Both the position numbers and the translations under genes were made by a program. A stretch of 64,000 nucleotides of DNA from NCBI GenBank assembly GCA_020440605.1, contig JAGRNT010000017.1:1-64000 (forward strand), in the 5' to 3' direction. Below, one piece after another: positions 46,263 through 55,194 of the stretch. Each line of letters begins with the position of its first letter. The first letter of the stretch is position 1. The stretch comes from a bacterium. Its GTDB lineage: Bacteria > 4484-113 > JAFGCY01. The notes beneath the pieces were generated by a model. It was not told the origin of the DNA. It ran no database searches and worked only from the letters and a program-made list of their open reading frames with translations.

Positions 46263-47764
46263 GTCACCACCTCGGGTGCCATGGCCTCGATCTCGAATGT
46301 GCGTTCCCAGGGGAAGCTGAACTGCACGGCATGCGCGGCGCGGTTACTGATGCGGCTGCGCTCCAGCACGGGAATGCCGGGTCCTTCGATCCAGTCCAGC
46401 CAGACCCGGCGTGCGATGTTCAGGCATTCCTGCTTCTGCAGCATGTGGGCACCGCTGAAGTTCAGCACATCGAGCTCCTGCTTCATCAGGTAGCGGATCA
46501 CCTGCGAGCGGCCCATGCTCTGGTAGACAACGTCGTCAGCGAGGCGCTCCAGCAGGAAGCGGCGCTCGGCGAGGTTGTTCTGTCCCAGCTGCATCATCTT
46601 CAGGGTGGCGGCGCTGACACCGAGTGCATTGAAGTTCGTGTTGAAGCCCACCAGGCCATTGATCCACTGCTCGGGCATTCTGGCAATGTGCTGGCTGATC
46701 AGCGGGTTGCTGCCGTTGCAGTAAGCCAGATCCGTGATGAACAGCGGGGCACTACCTACGATTTCCTTCGGAAGCAGGAAGGGATTGTCCCGGTACTTGT
46801 TCTTCGGTGTGAGGAAGTAGTCCGGCTGGGGCTGCACGCCATGGATCACCAGCCAGTGCAGTTCCGCATCCTCATAGACATATTCAGTATGCAGCAGCTT
46901 GCCGAGCGCGATCAGTCCGTCGCCGAGGCTGCGTGATTCGTAGAGGCCGAAGTACTGGTCCGCCCCGGGAACCTTGGGATGGACACTGAGCTGGAGTTGG
47001 CTGATGCGGTTGCCGGCCAGTTCACTGGCTGCCTTGGCCAGCAGCAGGCAGGCGCATTCATCCGCGCCATCAAAGAAGGAAAAGCTCGCAGGCGTGCCCT
47101 CCGCGGCAAGCTGCAGGCTGTGCTCCTTCAGTTCACGCTCTTCGCGTAGATGCGGTCCCTGGCGGGCGTTGTCCTCGATGGCAACGTGCATATGCTGCAG
47201 CCCCAGAGCAGCAGCAGCGCTCATCGCCTCCGCGACGTTGGCAGTATTGCGCCTGCGCCAGAGCAGCAGGGCATCAGCGGTATCGGTACCCAGCTGGTCC
47301 AGCAGCTCGGAGAGTCGCCTGTCTGCGGCCTCGCTGCTGTCAGTGCCTTCCGCAAGGATGAAGTATTCCCGCACGGTTTCATGCGTACTGTACTGCTCTG
47401 CAGTGGAAACGGAGATACCGAGCCGGGGCAGGGTGGCATAGCTGTAGCCGCGGACTCTGCTCCAATCTACTGTGGCAAGGATCTCGCGAATCGCCGACAC
47501 TGCATGATGACCCCGTTCGGGTTGGCGGCTCTGGATCAGTCCGCCGTAGAGCAATGCATCCCAGGAAAAGATCGCAGCATCGCAGCTGGTCGCGTTGTCA
47601 GCAATGAAGCGCGCCAGCTCGAGACCGTCTGCACCACTGTGCAGACCGCCCAGTGCGCCACGGGCCGGCATCACCAGCTCCACGCCACCGATGTCGGCAA
47701 GCCGCTGCGCGAACTGGGTGTTGGAAGGCCGGCTGTCCAGGGGAACTAGCAGGATGCGGGGCAT
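46259..47764 (-). CDS. DUF4127-family protein
   Basis: 501 residues of DUF4127, recognised by its N-terminus RILLVPLDSRPSNTQFAQRLADIGGVELVMP, the CDAAIFSWDALLYGGLIQSR segment, and a downstream LLLWRRRNTAN. The family has no assigned biochemical role known to me. Its TIM-barrel-like beta/alpha pattern and conserved acidic and Arg residues would suit an enzyme. It sits between isoaspartyl peptidase (8 bases upstream) and the FAD oxidoreductase (4-base overlap), so the three likely act in one pathway. Confidence 0.85.
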   Translation of the reverse strand: MPRILLVPLDSRPSNTQFAQRLADIGGVELVMPARGALGGLHSGADGLELARFIADNATSCDAAIFSWDALLYGGLIQSRQPERGHHAVSAIREILATVDWSRVRGYSYATLPRLGISVSTAEQYSTHETVREYFILAEGTDSSEAADRRLSELLDQLGTDTADALLLWRRRNTANVAEAMSAAAALGLQHMHVAIEDNARQGPHLREERELKEHSLQLAAEGTPASFSFFDGADECACLLLAKAASELAGNRISQLQLSVHPKVPGADQYFGLYESRSLGDGLIALGKLLHTEYVYEDAELHWLVIHGVQPQPDYFLTPKNKYRDNPFLLPKEIVGSAPLFITDLAYCNGSNPLISQHIARMPEQWINGLVGFNTNFNALGVSAATLKMMQLGQNNLAERRFLLERLADDVVYQSMGRSQVIRYLMKQELDVLNFSGAHMLQKQECLNIARRVWLDWIEGPGIPVLERSRISNRAAHAVQFSFPWERTFEIEAMAPEVVT

Positions 47765-47772
47765 ATCAGGCC

Positions 47773-48711
47773 TCAGGCGGGGTGCTGCCCGCTGCTGTCA
47801 TCTATGACCCGCTCGGGAATGCCGACGGGGATGTTCGGAGTGCTGGTGGCCCAAGCGCGATTGCCATGGGCGTCTATGGCAATCAGGCCGGCGAAGCCCT
47901 GCACTCGTTCAGTCAGATGTGAAATGCTTCTGCTTGCTGCTTCAGCCACCGGCACGCCCTGTTCCAGCAGGTCGTAGCAGTACTTTGCCAGGCAGACGCG
48001 CATGATCGCCTCACCATGTCCGGTGCAGGCCACGGCTCCCGCGGGACCGGCATAGTTGCCGGCACCGGGCATCGGCGTATCACCGACACGGCCGGGATAC
48101 TTGAGCATGATCCCACCAGTGCTGCCGGCGACCGCCACACGGCCCTCCCTGTCTACCGCGCAGGCTCCGACGGTGTCCATTGCATCCTCATCGGTGAGGT
48201 CCGCCGGGTCATCGCTGGCTTCCAGTTCGGGGTCGACCATGAACTCAAGGCCACGGTCCATCATCTCCTGCCAGCGGCGGCGGCGGCGATCGACGATCAG
48301 GGCGTGCGGGTCTATCTTCTCAATGGCATGCGCATCCGCCAGACGGTTGGTGGCCTCCCCGGCGATCACATGATGCACCGTCTGCTCCATCACGACACGG
48401 GCCAGGCGCACTGGGTTGCGGAGATTTGTGACGATGCTCACCGCACCGACACGCAGGTCGCTCGTCATCACGAAGGCATCACACTCCACCCGGCCGTCGT
48501 AGGTCAGGCAGGAACCGGTGCCGCAGTTGAAGACCGGGTTGTCCTCCATGTTGACCACGGCCTCAATCACCGCATCGAGGGCCGAGCCACCGCGGTTGAG
48601 CACCTGCTGCCCGATGCCTGCGGCGACATGCGCACCATCCCGGTATGCTGCCCAGAGCCTGGGGCGGATGGTGCCAGCGCCTCCGTGCACTATGATCTTC
48701 GCGTCACTCAT
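47773..48711 (-). CDS. Isoaspartyl peptidase/L-asparaginase (Ntn hydrolase, type III)
   Basis: 312 residues from a leaderless ATG. It is made as a precursor that cuts itself before the nucleophile Thr in DTVGACAVD (near residue 176). Typical features are IIVHGGAGT at the start, the NRGGSALDAVIEAVVNMEDNPVFNCGTGS stretch, and after the cut site STGGIMLKYPGRVGDTPMPGAGNYAG and a GHGEAIMR region. The family removes beta-aspartyl residues from damaged peptides or cleaves asparagine or glycoasparagine. Its role with DUF4127 and an FAD oxidase is unknown. Confidence 0.93.
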   Translation of the reverse strand: MSDAKIIVHGGAGTIRPRLWAAYRDGAHVAAGIGQQVLNRGGSALDAVIEAVVNMEDNPVFNCGTGSCLTYDGRVECDAFVMTSDLRVGAVSIVTNLRNPVRLARVVMEQTVHHVIAGEATNRLADAHAIEKIDPHALIVDRRRRRWQEMMDRGLEFMVDPELEASDDPADLTDEDAMDTVGACAVDREGRVAVAGSTGGIMLKYPGRVGDTPMPGAGNYAGPAGAVACTGHGEAIMRVCLAKYCYDLLEQGVPVAEAASRSISHLTERVQGFAGLIAIDAHGNRAWATSTPNIPVGIPERVIDDSSGQHPA

Positions 48712-48717
48712 TGCCAG

Positions 48718-48723
48718 ATTTTA
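48718..48723 (-). promoter_or_regulatory. -10 box, leaderless isoaspartyl peptidase operon
   Basis: TAAAAT on the minus strand is followed by 6 bases and ATG. The whole gap to the divergent nucleoside phosphorylase gene is only 16 bases. Confidence 0.6.
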
Positions 48724-48727
48724 GGGC

Positions 48728-50071
48728 ATGCCAGCCAGGCACAGAGGCAGCAGTGTGCACATCATCAGCCTGATCCAGCAGCGCAAGCAGGGGCAGCCGC
48801 TCAGTACGGAACAGATGGACTGGCTGGTGCGGGAAGCCACCGCAGGCAACATCCCCGATTACCAGCTCGCGACCATGCTGACTGTGTTCTGCTACGAGAA
48901 GCTGAGTGCGGCTGAAACCATCGCCATGACCAGGGCCTTCGTTGCCAGCGGCGATACGCTGAGCTGGGATGATGTGGAGCAGCCGGTCGTGGACAAGCAC
49001 AGTACGGGCGGGGTAGGTGACAAGGTGACTCTTGCCCTGGCGCCGCTGCTGGCCGCTGCCGGGCTGGCGATGCCGAAGATGAGCGGCCGTGGACTGGGAC
49101 ATACAGGCGGCACGGTTGACAAGCTGGAAAGCATCCCGGGCTTCCGGACCGATCTGGACAGCACGGAGTTCCGGAGGATCCTCGCAGGCGTCGGCTGCGC
49201 TGTGGCAGGGCAGACCGCGAGGCTGGTACCGGCGGACAAGCTGTTCTACCACCTGCGGGATGCCACTGACAACGTGCGGGAACTCGGACTGGTGACAGCC
49301 AGCGTGATGAGCAAGAAGATCGCAGCCGGGGCACCGGTGATCGTGCTGGATGTGAAAAGCGGCAGCGGGGCCTTCTTTGCGGACCAGGAAGAGGCGGCAG
49401 GCTTTGCGCGCATGGCGATGGACATCGGGGAACCGCTGGGCCGGCGCGTGGGCTGCGTGATCACCGACATGGACCAGCCGCTCGGGCATGCGGTCGGCAA
49501 CCGCCTCGAGGTGCTGGAGGTGCTGCAGCTGCTCTCAGGCAGCGACGGCCTGCGCGACCTGCGGGATGTGCTCGTTGCCATCGGCAGCCTGGAGCTGGTG
49601 CTGGCCGGCAGCTATCCCGACATCGAGATTGCGGGCGAGCATCTCAACTGGCTGCTCGACAGCGGGCAGGCGCTTGCGAAGTTCGACGAATGGGTGAAAG
49701 CCCAGGGTGGTGAGCTTGAGCAGCTGGAGTTTTCACCTGCTGAATTCAGCGGTGTTGCACGTCACAGTGTGATTGCGGCAGATTCAGGCTGGCTGGAGGC
49801 GGTGGACTGCCTGGCCGTTGGCAATGCCGCGCGCAGTTGTGGTGCCGGCCGGCTCAGTCAGGAGGATGAGATTGTCCCGAATGCCGGCCTGCTCTGCCAT
49901 GCGAAGATCGGTGATCAGATCGAGGCAGGACAGGAACTTGTCAGTGTATTCATCGGGGAACGCCAGGCGGCTGATACCGGGGAGATCCTGCAGCAGCTCA
50001 GTACAGCTTTCCGCATCGGAAAATCGCCCGTGACGAGGCGGGACAGTGTGCTGGAGATGCTGCAGCCCTAG
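48728..50071 (+). CDS. Pyrimidine-nucleoside/thymidine phosphorylase
   Basis: 447 residues of the DeoA/Pdp family. Motifs: QPVVDKHSTGGVGDKVTLALAPLLAAAGLAMPKMSGRGLGHTGGTVDKLESIPGF (the phosphate and nucleoside site near residue 90) and the KSGSGAFF region. It splits pyrimidine nucleosides to base and sugar phosphate. A GTG at 48755 is a second possible start that would better match the family N-terminus. A TATGAT at 48691, inside the divergent gene, could be its -10. It ends with a 4-base overlap of the convergent sensor gene. Confidence 0.94.
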   Translation: MPARHRGSSVHIISLIQQRKQGQPLSTEQMDWLVREATAGNIPDYQLATMLTVFCYEKLSAAETIAMTRAFVASGDTLSWDDVEQPVVDKHSTGGVGDKVTLALAPLLAAAGLAMPKMSGRGLGHTGGTVDKLESIPGFRTDLDSTEFRRILAGVGCAVAGQTARLVPADKLFYHLRDATDNVRELGLVTASVMSKKIAAGAPVIVLDVKSGSGAFFADQEEAAGFARMAMDIGEPLGRRVGCVITDMDQPLGHAVGNRLEVLEVLQLLSGSDGLRDLRDVLVAIGSLELVLAGSYPDIEIAGEHLNWLLDSGQALAKFDEWVKAQGGELEQLEFSPAEFSGVARHSVIAADSGWLEAVDCLAVGNAARSCGAGRLSQEDEIVPNAGLLCHAKIGDQIEAGQELVSVFIGERQAADTGEILQQLSTAFRIGKSPVTRRDSVLEMLQP

Positions 50072-51579
50072 GAGCTTTCAGGTCCGCGGCTGCATTTGTC
50101 CACTACGTCCTGCACAGCGTTGGCAAGTTCGCCGATTTCACCCTCGTCGGCGATTGCCAGGGTGGGGGAGCCCTGGCCGACCGTATACTCACGCAGCTTG
50201 CTGATCATGATCTGCACCGGCTGCAGAATCCTGCGGCCCTCCAGACCGGCCATCACGAAGGCGATGATCAGGCCCACGATCAGTCCAACGCCTGCGATCA
50301 GGAACTTCTGCTGGGCAATGGCAAGCTGCTCATCCTTCTGGCGGCTGGTGAGTGCAATGCTGCGGCTCTGGATGGTACCGGCCAGCAGCCAGTCCAGACC
50401 GGCGACCGGGGACATCACGAAGTATCTCCCCTCCGTGGCCGGTTCCAGCACACGGCCCTCGCTCTTGCTCTTGTCCAGGGTGCCCAACAGGCGCTTTATC
50501 TCGTCATTGCCGCGGGCCTCGAGATTGGCCTCCTCACGGACGGTCTGCTCCGGGTGCTTGTCACTGGGCAGTTCGGCATTGCCGATCGGGATCACGCGCA
50601 GATAGTCCACCGCGCTGGTCTGTGCACTGAGCAGGGTGCCGTCGCTGCGCTGCAGCCAGCTGATCCCGCCGGGTCCGATGCTGAAGCTCAGCAGTTCGTC
50701 CATCATGCGCGAGACCCGCACCTCGCAGCCGACCACGGCCACCTGGTTGGTGCCGATTGCAACCTGTCCGAGGCAGGAGACCACCCACTCTCCTGAAAGG
50801 TGGCTGACGTATGGTGAGGTCCAGACGAGACCGCGGTCATTCGCCTTCTCCGGACTCCAGGCATACATCGCAGGCTTGGTGAGGTCCTTGTCCGCGGGCC
50901 AGGTGGCGACATCTATGAAAGGGTAAGCACGCAGCATGCTGTCTGAAGTGACGATGTAGGCATGCGATACAAGCTGGTCGTAGCGAGTCGGTCCCTTGAG
51001 CAGGGAATCCAGGCGTGCAGTAACCTGCATCTTCTGGCGTTCGTAGCGGGTGAAGTCACGGCTGGTGTCCGGCCGGCGGAAGAAAAGCACTGAACCGTTG
51101 TCGTCAATGATCTTGCGGATCGCTCCGTCATCACCCTGACTGTAGTAAATGGGATTCTCGAGATACTGGACTGCCTTGGCCGGATCGGAATTCGCTGGGT
51201 CTTCAGTCTCTCCGGAATCAGCGGATTCGCCTTCACCATCCACTGCTGCGCCCTCCGGATCCTCCCAGGGATCGCGGGCATAGGCTTCCTGGGATGTCAG
51301 CAGATCCGTGGCGTAGGCCCTGAGCAGCTCGACGTTGTAGCCGATCTTCACGAGCCGCTGACTGATCTGGTCTGACTGGGCTTCGGTGGAGAGCAGAAAC
51401 TGGTCCTGCAGTTCCTGGCGCACCTGGTTACTGAGGTCGGTGGTGTAGACCGCACCGTTGTCGGAAAGGGTGAACAGCAGGATGCTGATCACTGTCACGG
51501 GAACGATGGAGCTGATGAGCGCCGACAGGAGCATCCGCCGCCAGATCCAAGGCCTGTATCTGCCGGAATCACGCATCAC
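50068..51579 (-). CDS. Cache-HAMP membrane sensor without output domain
   Basis: 503 residues, GTG start with ATG as the next codon. One membrane span (MLLSALISSIVPVTVISILLF) is followed by a large extracytoplasmic sensor region (residues about 45-420) with the dCache-like look of chemoreceptors, including TSPYVSHLSGEWVVSCLGQV. A second span (FLIAGVGLIVGLIIAFVMAGL) precedes a HAMP domain (RILQPVQIMISKLREYT...EIGELANAVQDVV). The protein stops straight after HAMP, so no kinase, methyl-accepting or cyclase domain is present. A separate partner must relay any signal. Confidence 0.82.
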   Translation of the reverse strand: MMRDSGRYRPWIWRRMLLSALISSIVPVTVISILLFTLSDNGAVYTTDLSNQVRQELQDQFLLSTEAQSDQISQRLVKIGYNVELLRAYATDLLTSQEAYARDPWEDPEGAAVDGEGESADSGETEDPANSDPAKAVQYLENPIYYSQGDDGAIRKIIDDNGSVLFFRRPDTSRDFTRYERQKMQVTARLDSLLKGPTRYDQLVSHAYIVTSDSMLRAYPFIDVATWPADKDLTKPAMYAWSPEKANDRGLVWTSPYVSHLSGEWVVSCLGQVAIGTNQVAVVGCEVRVSRMMDELLSFSIGPGGISWLQRSDGTLLSAQTSAVDYLRVIPIGNAELPSDKHPEQTVREEANLEARGNDEIKRLLGTLDKSKSEGRVLEPATEGRYFVMSPVAGLDWLLAGTIQSRSIALTSRQKDEQLAIAQQKFLIAGVGLIVGLIIAFVMAGLEGRRILQPVQIMISKLREYTVGQGSPTLAIADEGEIGELANAVQDVVDKCSRGPESS

Positions 51580-51586
51580 GGGGCTG

Positions 51587-51592
51587 AGTATA
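51587..51592 (-). promoter_or_regulatory. -10 box, leaderless Cache-HAMP gene
   Basis: TATACT on the minus strand is followed by 7 bases and GTG. A partial -35 TGGACT lies 16 bases upstream, with A/T-rich tracts (51617-51650) beyond it that could act as an UP element. Confidence 0.55.
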
Positions 51593-51684
51593 GCACTCCC
51601 TGAGAGTCAGTCCATTTGCAAAAAATATAAGAAAAAACCAAGAGTTTTTAAGGGAGATGTATGGTGGAATGTGCGAACCTCCGC

Positions 51685-51690
51685 TATAAT
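51685..51690 (+). promoter_or_regulatory. -10 box for murC
   Basis: A perfect TATAAT, 14 bases before the GTG start of murC, giving a leader of only about 8 bases. Confidence 0.6.
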
Positions 51691-51704
51691 CCCAGCCAAC
51701 TCGC

Positions 51705-53168
51705 GTGCTGAAGAGATCAACTAATCGCATTCACTTCATCGGCATCGGCGGCGCTGGCGTAAGCGCGCTCGCCCACCTGATGCTCGAACGGAAGTATGAG
51801 GTCACCGGTTCCGACAGGCAGAGCAGCAAGGTAACGCGCGCTCTGGAGGAAGCCGGAGCCCAGATCTGGTACGAGCATGATGAGCGCTATGTGCGCCATG
51901 CCGACCTGGTCGTGCGCAGCACCGCGATCTCCGATGAGAACCCCGAAGTCAGCTATGCCAAGCAGCATGGCGTACCGCTGCTCTCGCGCATTGAGTTCAT
52001 GGCCTACCTGGCCGATCGCAAGCGCAGTGTGGTGATCAGTGGCAGCCACGGCAAGTCCACGACCACCAGCATGGTGGCGAGCATCGCGCTTGCCGCGCAG
52101 CTTGACCCGAACTTCGTGATCGGCTCCGTGCTCAAGCGCGGCATCGGATCCGCCCGTCACGGTGAAAGCGATCTCTTCATCTGTGAGGGTGACGAGAGCA
52201 ACAACTCCATGCTGAGTTTCGCTCCGCACGTCGCAGTAGTCACCAACATCGATTATGACCACATGGATTTCCACGGCTCGCTGTCCAACCTCAAGAACAG
52301 CTTCGTGGAGTTTCTGAACAGTCCGAAGCGCGACGGCTTCAGTGTCGTCTGCCTGGACGATGAGAATGTGCGTTCCATCATGCCCATGCTCAAGGGCCGC
52401 GTGATCACCTACGGCACGCATCCCGAAGCGGAGTATCAGGCAGTGGCTCGCCGCGTGCATAACGGGGGACTGTCCTTCGAGGTCCATCACCGCACGGAAG
52501 GCCCGCTGGGCGTGGTCAACCTGGGTTTCCCGGGCGACCACAACATGCAGAATGCCCTGTGCTCGCTGGCGGTCTGCCGCAGCCTCGGCGTGACTACCGA
52601 CACCTGCAGCTACGGCCTGGAAACCTTCCCGGGAATTCACCGCCGCTATGACATGCTGCATGCCGGCAATGTGCATGTGATTGATGACTACGCCCATCAC
52701 CCGACCGAGATCCAGAACCTGCTGGGCAGCGTTCGCGAGGTCTTCAAGGGACGTCTGCGCGTAATCTTCCAGCCGCACCGCTACACCCGTAGCCGTGCCC
52801 TGGCGCAGCAGTTCCCGCCCGCTTTCATAAATGCCGACGAAATCATCCTTGCTCCGATCTACACTGCGAATGAGAAGCCACTGGCCGGCATCGGTCTGGA
52901 CTACCTCAACCGCTTCTTCCAGAGCAAGTACGATGAAACGCGACTGCGCTGCATCGACAGCCTGGAGGAAATCTACCAGTACGTGGTGGATTCCTCCCGT
53001 CCCGGCGATGTCGTGCTGACGGTCGGAGCCGGCACGGTCAACACCGTGGGCTACCGCCTTGCCGAGACCTTCGCCCGCCGCGACATCGAGATGGTGGCCG
53101 GTGTGGATCTCGACCGCATCACTGCGGAAATGTCCGATCCTTCCTTCCTGCTCGAAGACCGCCACTAG
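51705..53168 (+). CDS. murC: UDP-N-acetylmuramate-L-alanine ligase
   Basis: 487 residues from a GTG. MurC adds L-Ala to UDP-MurNAc in the cytoplasmic stage of peptidoglycan synthesis. Motifs: FIGIGGAGVSALAHLML (UDP-MurNAc domain, residues about 10-26), SGSHGKSTTTSM (ATP P-loop), EGDESNNSML, and the C-terminal DDYAHHPTEIQ and FQPHRYTRSR. Complete. It is first in the division cluster; murB, which usually lies next to it, is not here. The 110-base gap to ddl holds two DnaA boxes and a promoter. Confidence 0.96.
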   Translation: MLKRSTNRIHFIGIGGAGVSALAHLMLERKYEVTGSDRQSSKVTRALEEAGAQIWYEHDERYVRHADLVVRSTAISDENPEVSYAKQHGVPLLSRIEFMAYLADRKRSVVISGSHGKSTTTSMVASIALAAQLDPNFVIGSVLKRGIGSARHGESDLFICEGDESNNSMLSFAPHVAVVTNIDYDHMDFHGSLSNLKNSFVEFLNSPKRDGFSVVCLDDENVRSIMPMLKGRVITYGTHPEAEYQAVARRVHNGGLSFEVHHRTEGPLGVVNLGFPGDHNMQNALCSLAVCRSLGVTTDTCSYGLETFPGIHRRYDMLHAGNVHVIDDYAHHPTEIQNLLGSVREVFKGRLRVIFQPHRYTRSRALAQQFPPAFINADEIILAPIYTANEKPLAGIGLDYLNRFFQSKYDETRLRCIDSLEEIYQYVVDSSRPGDVVLTVGAGTVNTVGYRLAETFARRDIEMVAGVDLDRITAEMSDPSFLLEDRH

Positions 53169-53212
53169 GTTTTCATTTCCTGCATAAAGATACAGTTCAG
53201 TTCCCGCCGGAC

Positions 53213-53232
53213 TTATCCACAGACTATCCACA
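53213..53232 (+). promoter_or_regulatory. Two adjacent DnaA boxes
   Basis: TTATCCACA (53213-53221) is a perfect DnaA-box consensus and CTATCCACA (53224-53232) differs at one base. They lie 2 bases apart in the same orientation, 16 bases before the ddl -10 box, and so overlap the expected -35 region. Confidence 0.6.
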
Positions 53233-53248
53233 AAGTCTGGCCTGATGC

Positions 53249-53254
53249 TATAAT
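53249..53254 (+). promoter_or_regulatory. -10 box for the ddl-ftsQAZ transcript
   Basis: A perfect TATAAT lies 24 bases before the TTG start. The leader contains GGAGGG 6 bases before the TTG. Confidence 0.6.
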
Positions 53255-53278
53255 CCACGCGACCTTTGGAGGGTTGAA

Positions 53279-54349
53279 TTGTCCCTAGAGCAGATTCGCT
53301 CCCGGCTTAACGCGCGCCGTCAGGAACTGCTCCGATTGAAGATACTGGTCCTTGCCGGAGGATCCAGCAGTGAACGCGATATCTCGCTCAACAGCGGGAG
53401 CAGTGTCGCGTCCGCACTTGCCGGGCATGGTTACAGCACCGCCCTGGCCGTCATCAGTGAGCAGGGGATTGCGCTCGACTACTTCCGCTCCATCGAATCC
53501 GGTACCCGCCCCGACGATCTGAGCCCCGTGCACGTCTCCGCCGACAGCAGCCTGGCAACACTGGGCGGGCATGACGTGGTGTTCAGCATGATGCACGGCA
53601 GCCTCGGGGAGAACGGTACCTGGCAGGGCCTGCTGCGGCTGGTGGGCCTGCCCTTCGTCAGTGCCGACGTGAAAGGCAGTGCGCTGGCGATGGACAAGAT
53701 CCTCACGAAGCGCGTGGCTCTGTCGCTGGGCATCCAGACCCCGCTGTGGTGGCGGGGCCGGGACATCGATGCGATCCGTGCGCAGATCCCCGGCGGGATC
53801 GAGCGACTGGTTGCCAAGCCCGTGGATGAGGGCAGCAGCGTCGGCGTGGCGATCTTTGCCAATGATGATGCGGGCTGGGCCGAGGCCCGCCAAATCTGCA
53901 GCGGTGTTGCCAACCTGATGGTGGAGCAGCATGTCAGCGGACGGGAACTGACCTGCGGCTGGATCGGATCCCAGGACGAGGCACTGGGGCTGCCTATCGT
54001 GGAGATCCGTCCACGCGAGGGCTTCTACGACTACCGCGCGAAGTATACGAAGGGTGCTTCTGAATATCTCTGTCCGGCACCGATTGATGATTCAGTGGCT
54101 GGCGCGGTCAGCCGTGATGCCGGGCAGATCTACCGGGCGCTGGAGCTAGAACCTTTCGCCCGCATAGATTTCATTCTTGACAACGAAGGGCGGCACTGGT
54201 TCCTCGAGGCGAACACGCTGCCGGGGTTCACTGAACTGTCCTTGCTGCCGATGGCGGCGCGGGCCTTGGGCATTGACTACGCCGAACTGCTGGAGATCCT
54301 GATGCTCTGCGCACTGGAGCGCAGTGAGCGGCAGGGGGCGCGCCAGTGA
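53279..54349 (+). CDS. ddl: D-alanine-D-alanine ligase
   Basis: 356 residues from a TTG with TTTGGAGGG upstream. It makes D-Ala-D-Ala for the peptidoglycan pentapeptide. Motifs: LAGGSSSERDISLNSG (N-terminal), MMHGSLGENGTWQGLLRLVGLPFV, KPVDEGSSVGV (ATP-grasp lid), ARIDFILDNEGRHWFLEANTLPGFTELS (metal site and substrate). The first 15 residues are an extra charged stretch. Its stop overlaps the ftsQ GTG. Confidence 0.95.
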   Translation: MSLEQIRSRLNARRQELLRLKILVLAGGSSSERDISLNSGSSVASALAGHGYSTALAVISEQGIALDYFRSIESGTRPDDLSPVHVSADSSLATLGGHDVVFSMMHGSLGENGTWQGLLRLVGLPFVSADVKGSALAMDKILTKRVALSLGIQTPLWWRGRDIDAIRAQIPGGIERLVAKPVDEGSSVGVAIFANDDAGWAEARQICSGVANLMVEQHVSGRELTCGWIGSQDEALGLPIVEIRPREGFYDYRAKYTKGASEYLCPAPIDDSVAGAVSRDAGQIYRALELEPFARIDFILDNEGRHWFLEANTLPGFTELSLLPMAARALGIDYAELLEILMLCALERSERQGARQ

Positions 54350-55161
54350 GCCAGGGCCGGATCAGCATGGGCTTCAAACCCGAGGTGCTGGAGCAGGTGC
54401 ATGGCCGCCCGCGCGGTCTGTACCTCGTGCCGCTGCTGCGCGCGGGAGGAATCCTGCTGGCGGTCATTGCACTCACGACAGCTCTGGTACTGACAACGGA
54501 CCTCGAGGAGCTGCTCTATCCGCGCACGATCATCCTGCGTGGCAACCGCCTGAGTTCCGCCTCCGAGGTGCTTGAACTGAGCGGAATGCCGGGACGGGTC
54601 AATGCAGCGGTGCTGCTGCCGCAGCATCGCGAGCTTGCGGAGGGAAGCAGCCGCTGGGTGCGGGGTTACAGTACGCGCATGCTCAGCGGGCGGCGGATGC
54701 TGCTCAGTGTCGATGAGCGCATGCCGCTCCTGCCTCTGGAGATCGCAGGCAATGCCTACTGGATCTGCAGTGACGGGGAGGTCGTGCTGCGGGATCCGGA
54801 ACTCGATGTTGACGGACATTTCGAGGAACTGAACCGTCTGCCGCTGGTACGGATGCAGGACAGCGGCATCGATGCGGAGTATGCAGTGGCGGAGATGCTG
54901 ATCCTCACGGCCGGTCTCTGCCGTGAACTGCTGGACCGGCGGGTAGGAGCAATCGAGGTCAGTTCGGGCGGTGAGTTCACGTTGGTCACCGACAAGGGAC
55001 TGGAGGTCTTGCTCGGGGCACCGGTTGATGAAGAGGAGCTGCGCCGCAGGATCAGCACGTTGTCCAAGGCGATCCGCATCAGTGACGAGTACGCTGATGC
55101 CACGGCGATCGACCTGCGCAATGGTAAGGTTGCTTACCTGCGGACGAAAGGCTCCGAATAG
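54346..55161 (+). CDS. ftsQ: FtsQ/DivIB-like cell division protein
   Basis: 271 residues from a GTG overlapping the ddl stop (GTGA). A short cytoplasmic N-terminus and one membrane span (LRAGGILLAVIALTTALVLTT) are followed by a POTRA-like start (IILRGNRLSSASEVLELSGM) and a beta domain. This matches FtsQ/DivIB in size, topology and position between ddl and ftsA. FtsQ links early and late division proteins. The sequence is divergent, so the call rests strongly on context. Confidence 0.78.
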   Translation: MSQGRISMGFKPEVLEQVHGRPRGLYLVPLLRAGGILLAVIALTTALVLTTDLEELLYPRTIILRGNRLSSASEVLELSGMPGRVNAAVLLPQHRELAEGSSRWVRGYSTRMLSGRRMLLSVDERMPLLPLEIAGNAYWICSDGEVVLRDPELDVDGHFEELNRLPLVRMQDSGIDAEYAVAEMLILTAGLCRELLDRRVGAIEVSSGGEFTLVTDKGLEVLLGAPVDEEELRRRISTLSKAIRISDEYADATAIDLRNGKVAYLRTKGSE

Positions 55162-55194
55162 ACAATACCGGCTGCGGCCGGAGTACTGAAGCAG

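Noticed and set aside
53213-53254. Chromosomal replication origin
   Set aside because: Only two DnaA boxes, no AT-rich unwinding region and no dnaA, dnaN or gidA neighbours. A regulatory role fits better.
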